The position numbers and the translations under genes are program-made. From contig RFFY01000523.1 of the NCBI GenBank assembly GCA_003697065.1, positions 1-10,160 of the forward strand: DNA of 10,160 bases, read 5' to 3'. Positions 6,078-10,160 of the stretch are shown piece after piece. The notes below the pieces were generated by a model. That model saw only the letters and a list, made by a program, of their open reading frames with translations, was not told the DNA's origin and searched no databases. The first letter of the stretch is position 1, and every line of letters starts with the position of its first letter. This stretch comes from Actinomyces sp. GTDB taxonomy: Bacteria > Actinomycetota > Acidimicrobiia > Acidimicrobiales > Aldehydirespiratoraceae.

Positions 6078-8200
6078 TGCCGAGCCGCCGCGCCCTCGTC
6101 GCCGGGGTCGTCACCGTCGCCGTGTTCGCCGGAGGCGTCGCCGCCTGGCGCCTGACGGGCCCCGACGACGAGCAGGGCGCCGTGACCGAGATCCTCACCG
6201 ACACCGTCGAGCGGCGAACCCTGCGCGACGAGCTCACCGTGCGCGGCGAGCTGAGACGCGAGGAGATCGCCACCGTCAACTCGCCCTTCGACGGTCGGGT
6301 GAGCCGGGTCGACGTCGAGGCCGGATCGGTGGTCGAGCCCGGCGACGTCGTCGTCGCCCTCGACGGACGCCCGGCCATCGCCGCCCGCGGCGACTTCAGC
6401 TTCTACCGCTCCCTCGACGTCGGCTCCGACGGACCCGACGTGCGCCAGCTCGAGACGATCCTCGCCGACGCCGGCTACGACCCCGGCGCCGTGGACGAGC
6501 TCTACACCGAGGCGACCCGGTCCGCTCTGCGGGCCTGGCAGGTCGATCACGGCTACGGCGGTGCCACCCCCGAACCCGACGAGACGGTGGTGATCACCCT
6601 CGCCACCAACACGGGCTATACCGTCGGCGCCCGCAACTCGGTCGCCGTCACCATCGGCCCCTCGGTGCCCGACCGGCCCGCCGGGGTCACCACGGGCACC
6701 GGCGCGGGGCTCGCCCCGGTCCAGGTCCCGACGGGACCACCGGCCGTCTCGGTCGATGCCGCCGCCGTGAGCGTCACCGAGGGGGCGTCCGTCGACCTCG
6801 TCCTGCGGGCCGACCCCGCACCCCTGGTCGACACCCAGGTCCAGTTGACCTTCGGGGGCGACGCCACCGCCGACGACGACTACCTCCCCCTCGACCAGCC
6901 GGTGCTGTGGCCGGCGGGAGCGAGCACCGTCACCTTGGGTTTCGTCACCGTCGACGACGAGATCGTCGAACCCGACGAGGACTTCGTACTGTCGATCGCC
7001 TCGCCCCTGTTCACCAACGAGGACAACTACGTGGTGGGGCCGGTGAACCAGACCACCGTCACCATCGTCGACGACGACCACGAGGTGCCCACCCTCACCG
7101 TCACCGCCGACGACGACCGGGTCGACGAGGGTCAGACCGCCACCTTCACCGTCACCTCCGACATCGAGCTCGGCGAGGACCTGACCGTCGCCTACGCCGT
7201 GTCGGGTTCGGTGACGGTGGGCGACGACCTCGACGAACCCGACGGCGAACTCACCCTGCCCGCCGGCCAGACCGAGGTGACCCTCGCCCTCCCCCTGCTC
7301 ACCGACGACACCGTCGAGCCCGACGAGACCCTCACCGTCACCCTCACCGCCTCGCCCGATCACCACATCGCCCCACCGGGATCCGACACCGTCATCGTGG
7401 ACGACATCGACCAGCCCGAGCTGACCCTGCGGGGCGGGGGGACCATCGGCGAGGGTCAGCGGGCCGCCGTCACCATCGTCGCCGACCAGGCCCCCAGCGA
7501 GGACCTCTCGGTGCGCTACCAGGTCGGGGGCTCCGCCACCCCGGGCGCCGACTACGAGGTCCTGACGGGGATCGCCACCCTGAAGGCGGGCACCACCTCG
7601 ACCACGATCGTGATCGCCAGCCTCGACGACGACGTCGTGTTCCGGCCCTCCGATCTCATCGTCGCCGACTGGCCGGCCCGGGTCGGCACCGTCTTCGTCG
7701 ACGAGGGCGAGACCGTCCTCACGGGCCAGGCCCTGCTCACCTTGACCGAACCCGACTTCACCATCACCCTCACCGCCAGCCCCACCGACCGCTCCGAGCT
7801 CGCCGTCGGACAGGCGGTGACCGTCACCCTCGAGGCCGGTGACCAGGAGGTGGCGGGACGCATCGTCGCCCTCGACGACGAGGCCACCATCGACGCCAAC
7901 GGCAACGAGACCTACGAGGGCGAGGTCGAGACCGACACCCCCCTCGCCGCCGTCGACGGAGCGAACGTGACCATCGACGTGGTGCTCGACGAGAGGGTCG
8001 ACGCCCTCGTCGTCCCCCTGGCCGCCGTCGGACAGGACGGAACGGGTACCGACGAGGTACGCGTCGTCGACCCCGACACCCTGGAGATCCGGCGGGTGCC
8101 CGTGGTCACGGGACTCCAGGAGGGCTCCTTCGTGGAGGTGGTCGAGGGTCTCGAGGGCGGCGAACTGGTCATCGTCGACGTGACGGGCGGGGGCTCGTGA
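6074..8200 (+). CDS. Membrane-fusion (MacA/HlyD-like) adaptor with peptidoglycan-binding domain and inserted Calx-beta array
   Basis: A 708-residue extracytoplasmic adaptor, far longer than typical MacA-like proteins. Order of parts: N-terminal membrane anchor (about 7-25); first lipoyl/barrel strands with SPFDGRVSRVDVEAGSVVEPGD (70-91) and ALDGRPAI; peptidoglycan-binding domain (about 110-160) with GSDGPDVRQLETILADAGYD and the WQ near its end. A Calx-beta-like C-terminal fragment (166-195), a Gly/Pro linker (196-222), a full Calx-beta (about 223-333), a second (about 339-443) and an N-terminal Calx-beta part (448-522) follow. The adaptor then resumes with WPARVGTVFVDEGETV (533-548), a beta-barrel and the membrane-proximal domain (VVPLAAVGQDG...VPVVTGLQEG). 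It should link a MacB-like permease to the cell wall. Start chosen at the ATG overlapping the lipoprotein stop; its own stop overlaps the ATPase GTG by 4 nt. The reading frame is continuous and base use matches the neighbours. Confidence 0.92.
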   Translation: MMPSRRALVAGVVTVAVFAGGVAAWRLTGPDDEQGAVTEILTDTVERRTLRDELTVRGELRREEIATVNSPFDGRVSRVDVEAGSVVEPGDVVVALDGRPAIAARGDFSFYRSLDVGSDGPDVRQLETILADAGYDPGAVDELYTEATRSALRAWQVDHGYGGATPEPDETVVITLATNTGYTVGARNSVAVTIGPSVPDRPAGVTTGTGAGLAPVQVPTGPPAVSVDAAAVSVTEGASVDLVLRADPAPLVDTQVQLTFGGDATADDDYLPLDQPVLWPAGASTVTLGFVTVDDEIVEPDEDFVLSIASPLFTNEDNYVVGPVNQTTVTIVDDDHEVPTLTVTADDDRVDEGQTATFTVTSDIELGEDLTVAYAVSGSVTVGDDLDEPDGELTLPAGQTEVTLALPLLTDDTVEPDETLTVTLTASPDHHIAPPGSDTVIVDDIDQPELTLRGGGTIGEGQRAAVTIVADQAPSEDLSVRYQVGGSATPGADYEVLTGIATLKAGTTSTTIVIASLDDDVVFRPSDLIVADWPARVGTVFVDEGETVLTGQALLTLTEPDFTITLTASPTDRSELAVGQAVTVTLEAGDQEVAGRIVALDDEATIDANGNETYEGEVETDTPLAAVDGANVTIDVVLDERVDALVVPLAAVGQDGTGTDEVRVVDPDTLEIRRVPVVTGLQEGSFVEVVEGLEGGELVIVDVTGGGS
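6569..7639 (+). repeat. Calx-beta repeat array inserted in the adaptor
   Basis: Encodes adaptor residues 166-522. Unit 1 (6740-7072) and unit 2 (7088-7402) each run from a VTEG or VDEG strand through a 'VEPDE' turn to a TVTIVDDD or TVIVDD end. Unit 3 (7415-7639) starts with IGEGQ and a GSATPGADYE block, but stops at SLDDDVV just before the expected EPDE. The array opens (6569-6658) with exactly that missing part: EPDETVVITL and a GYTVG...VAVTI strand. Calx-beta modules are beta-sandwiches known from Na/Ca exchangers and bacterial surface proteins, and many bind calcium. Confidence 0.8.
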
Positions 8201-8910
8201 CGGCACCGCCCCTCCTCGAGCTCGACCGGGTGTCGAGGGTGTACGGCGACGGGGTCCCCGTCCACGCCCTGCGCTCGGTGTCACTGGCCATCGAGCCGGG
8301 CGAGTTCGTGTCGATCGTCGGGCCCTCGGGCTCGGGCAAGTCCACCATGCTCGGCCTCCTCGGCCTGCTCGACCTGCCGACGACCGGCACGGTCCGGGTC
8401 TCCGGGACCGACGTGGCCACCCTCGACGACCGCCACCGGTCCCAGCTGAGGGGACGGGCCATCGGCTTCGTGTTCCAGCAGTTCCACCTCATCGGCCACC
8501 TCGACGCCGAGGCGAACGTCGCCACCGCCTTGCTGTACCGGGGCCTGCGACCGGCGGAACGCCGGGAACGGGCCCGGGAGGCCCTGGCCCGGGTGGGGCT
8601 CGCCGACCGGGCCGATCACCGTCCCGTGCAGCTGTCGGGCGGCGAGCAGCAGCGGGTGGCCATCGCCCGCGCCATCGTCACCGATCCCCTGCTCGTGCTG
8701 GCCGACGAGCCCACCGGAGCTCTCGACTCGGCCAACGCCGCCAAGGTGATGGAGGTCTTCGCCTCCCTCCACTCCCCCGTCCGGGCGGTCGTGCTCGTGA
8801 CCCACGACCCGGCCATCGCCGCCACCGCCCACCGGCGCATCGCCATGCGTGACGGTTCGATCGTCGCCGACGAGAACCTCGGGACCACCGCGGGGAGCAG
8901 TCATGCGTGA
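8197..8910 (+). CDS. ABC transporter ATP-binding protein (MacB/LolD type)
   Basis: A 237-residue cytoplasmic ATPase that powers the MacB-like permease encoded next. All motifs are intact: Walker A GPSGSGKST (42-50), Q-loop at Q94 in FVFQQF, signature LSGGEQQR (146-153), Walker B LLVLADEP (165-172) followed by TGALDSANAA, and switch histidine H203 in VTHD. Length is standard for the LolD/MacB-N family, in which ATPase and permease can be separate chains. The GTG start overlaps the adaptor TGA by 4 nt (GTGA), with a G-rich sequence just ahead. The last 21 codons, beginning at M217 (AMRDGSIVADE), lie in the first copy of a 58-bp tandem repeat, and the stop falls at the beginning of the second copy. 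The Walker and signature motifs are unaffected by the duplication. Confidence 0.96.
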   Translation: MTAPPLLELDRVSRVYGDGVPVHALRSVSLAIEPGEFVSIVGPSGSGKSTMLGLLGLLDLPTTGTVRVSGTDVATLDDRHRSQLRGRAIGFVFQQFHLIGHLDAEANVATALLYRGLRPAERRERAREALARVGLADRADHRPVQLSGGEQQRVAIARAIVTDPLLVLADEPTGALDSANAAKVMEVFASLHSPVRAVVLVTHDPAIAATAHRRIAMRDGSIVADENLGTTAGSSHA

Positions 8911-8970
8911 CGGTTCGATCGTCGCCGACGAGACCCTCGGGACCACCGCCGGGAGCAGTCATGCGTGACG
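8845..8970 (+). repeat. 58-bp tandem duplication at the ATPase/permease junction
   Basis: Copy 1 is 8845-8902 and copy 2 is 8903-8960, identical except for two bases (GAGAAC versus GAGACC, and CCGCGG versus CCGCCG). The first 10 bases of the unit recur at 8961-8970. Each copy ends with a GGGAG ribosome-binding sequence, and the ATG that follows it (8903 or 8961) is the start of the next unit. Since 58 is not a multiple of 3, each copy shifts the frame. Confidence 0.97.
8903..8968 (+). other. Mini-ORF created by the tandem duplication
   Basis: A 21-codon frame starts at ATG 8903 and stops at TGA 8966-8968. It repeats the last 21 residues of the ATPase with one change (ADETLG instead of ADENLG). 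Its start overlaps the ATPase stop, and its stop overlaps the permease start, in the same ATGCGTGA arrangement. GGGGAG at 8892-8897 gives it a ribosome-binding site. It may serve only to carry ribosomes across the duplication. Whether the peptide is made is unknown. Confidence 0.4.
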
Positions 8971-10145
8971 TCCTCGACCTGCTCGGCGTGGCGATCGGCG
9001 GCCTCACCAGCCGACCCACCCGCACCCTGCTCATCATGCTCGGGCCCGTCATCGGGGTGGCGGCCATCGTCGCCGCCGTCGGCCTGACCGAGTCGGCCAA
9101 GGGCGATCTCAAGGCCCGCCTCGACGAGCTCGGCACCGACCTGCTCGTCGCCCACGCCGAGGGCACCTTCGGGACCGCCGACCCCACCTTCCCCGCCGAC
9201 GTGATCGAGCGGGTCGAGGCCCTCCCCGGGGTGGCCGACGCGGCGGCGGTCACCGAGGTCCCCGGGGTCGTCACCGCCCCCTACGAGGCGGCGGCCGACG
9301 AGTACCGCGCCTTCCCGATCCCGGTGCTCGCCGCCGACACCGACCTCCCCGGGGTCCTGGAGGTCCCCCTGCGGTGGGGACGGTGGCTCGACCCCTTCGA
9401 CCGGTCCCACACCACCCGGGCGGCGGTCATCGGGTGGCGCCTCGCCGATCGCTTCGGGGTGCTGCGGGGCGAGCCCCGCACCATCCGACTCGGCGACGTC
9501 GACTACGGGGTCGTCGGGGTCCTCGATCGGGTCCTGCTCGAGGACGCCTTCGACTCGGCGGTCTTCATCACCCCCGAGGCGGCCGTCCGCGACTTCGACG
9601 CGCCCGACGCCCCCGACGAGGTGTACGTGCGGGCGGCGCCGGGCCGGGCCCGGGCCGTGGGCGACGCCCTGCCCGTGGCCATCAACCTGGGCGGGCCCGA
9701 CGAGGTCTCCGTCGAGGTGCCCACCGACGCCCTCGAGGCCTCGGCGCAGGCCGACACGACCCTGCAGGCGATCGTCGCCCTCATGGGAGCCCTGGCCCTG
9801 GTGGTGGGCGGGGTCGGGATCGCCAACGTCATGTCCATCTCGGTCATCCAACGCTCGGCCGAGATCGGCATACGTCGCGCCCTGGGCCACAGTCGCCGCG
9901 TGGTGGCCCTCCAGTTCCTCCTGGAGGCGGCCGCCGTCGGCCTGCTCGGGGGCATGGTGGGCGCCGGGGCCGGGGCGGTGGTGGTGGCCTACGCCGCCCG
10001 CGTCAAGGGCTGGATCGTGGTTCTGGACCCCGCCCTGCTGGCGGCGGGCACGGCCGCGGCCGTGCTCGTGTCGATGGTGGCGGGCCTGTACCCCTCGGCC
10101 AAGGCGGCACGCCTCGAGCCCCTCGAGACCCTGCGCCTGGGTTGA
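8961..10145 (+). CDS. ABC transporter permease (MacB/FtsX family)
   Basis: A 394-residue inner-membrane permease. The layout is that of MacB: one N-terminal membrane helix (about 21-42, with TLLIMLGPVIGVAAIVAA), a long extracytoplasmic domain (about 43-265, MacB_PCD type), then three helices (about 268-293, 317-345 and 357-377). The FtsX-region hallmarks GGVGIANVMSISVIQRSAEIGIRRALGH and the C-terminal LYPSAKAARLEPLETLRLG are present. It should work with the ATPase, the adaptor and possibly the lipoprotein to export an unknown substrate or transmit force across the envelope. The ATG at 8961 is chosen because it has GGGAG 5 nt upstream and keeps the ATGCGTGA overlap. A GTG at 8907 in the same frame would add 18 residues translated from the duplicated segment in a different frame. 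Only 15 bp follow in the window. Confidence 0.95.
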   Translation: MRDVLDLLGVAIGGLTSRPTRTLLIMLGPVIGVAAIVAAVGLTESAKGDLKARLDELGTDLLVAHAEGTFGTADPTFPADVIERVEALPGVADAAAVTEVPGVVTAPYEAAADEYRAFPIPVLAADTDLPGVLEVPLRWGRWLDPFDRSHTTRAAVIGWRLADRFGVLRGEPRTIRLGDVDYGVVGVLDRVLLEDAFDSAVFITPEAAVRDFDAPDAPDEVYVRAAPGRARAVGDALPVAINLGGPDEVSVEVPTDALEASAQADTTLQAIVALMGALALVVGGVGIANVMSISVIQRSAEIGIRRALGHSRRVVALQFLLEAAAVGLLGGMVGAGAGAVVVAYAARVKGWIVVLDPALLAAGTAAAVLVSMVAGLYPSAKAARLEPLETLRLG

Positions 10146-10160
10146 CGCCCCGCCCTAGTA

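Noticed and set aside
5858..8284. A long minus-strand open frame (808 codons) opposite the adaptor
   Set aside because: Its product is a Gly/Asp/Val-rich mirror of the Calx-beta coding strand, with no recognisable domain, and the sense gene is well supported.
8907..8960. GTG at 8907 as the permease start
   Set aside because: It would add 18 Ser/Pro/Arg-rich residues read from the duplicated segment in a shifted frame. ATG 8961 has its own ribosome-binding site and fits MacB-type N-termini.
10142..10160. TTGACG followed by TAGTA at the right edge, as a promoter
   Set aside because: Only 8 nt separate the two elements, too short for a -35/-10 pair, and the TTGACG overlaps the permease stop. 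TAGTA might belong to a downstream leaderless gene, but the window ends there.
1..10160. tRNA, rRNA, CRISPR, insertion sequences or attachment sites
   Set aside because: No direct-repeat/spacer pattern, transposase, terminal inverted repeats, integrase or RNA-gene-like segment was seen. Almost all of the window is coding.

Overview
The window is very GC-rich chromosomal DNA with strong GC bias at third codon positions, frequent GTG starts and tightly packed or overlapping genes. Several start codons lie 7 to 12 nt downstream of TAGnnT-type -10 hexamers, as in leaderless actinobacterial genes. A class A penicillin-binding protein with a poly-Thr/Pro tail and an Rv2229c-like zinc-ribbon protein also point to Actinobacteria. 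The overall style suggests class Acidimicrobiia, but this is an inference without a database search. There are eight confident protein genes, no RNA genes, no transposons and no CRISPR. No stretch over 300 bp lacks a gene.

Left half (47-4162, minus strand): a probable four-gene operon read right to left. It encodes a bifunctional peptidoglycan synthase (PBP1A type) with an unusual C-terminal tail, a coiled-coil/C4 zinc-ribbon protein, a small polytopic membrane protein and a histidine (phosphoglycerate-mutase-like) phosphatase. Gaps between genes are 31, 1 and 7 bp. The operon ends in a perfect hairpin followed by a G-quadruplex-type G-rich tract instead of a U-tract. A 94-bp divergent spacer (4163-4256) separates it from the plus-strand genes.

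Right half (4257-10145, plus strand): first comes a protein that looks like a degenerate Gfo/Idh/MocA-fold pseudoenzyme. It is followed by a four-gene set for a MacAB-like export system: a Cys-rich lipoprotein, a membrane-fusion adaptor carrying a peptidoglycan-binding domain, an ABC ATPase and a MacB/FtsX-type permease. Stop and start codons of lipoprotein, adaptor and ATPase overlap by 4 nt, so these genes are probably translationally coupled.

Two features stand out. The adaptor has a roughly 360-residue array of Calx-beta repeats inserted into its body, with one repeat apparently split across the two insertion edges. The ATPase/permease junction carries a 58-bp tandem duplication that creates a 21-codon mini-ORF, which relays the stop/start overlap between the two genes. 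The PBP tail also holds two matching 19-residue Cys-bounded DxDGDG loops, so two envelope proteins in this window carry acidic modules of potentially calcium-binding type.
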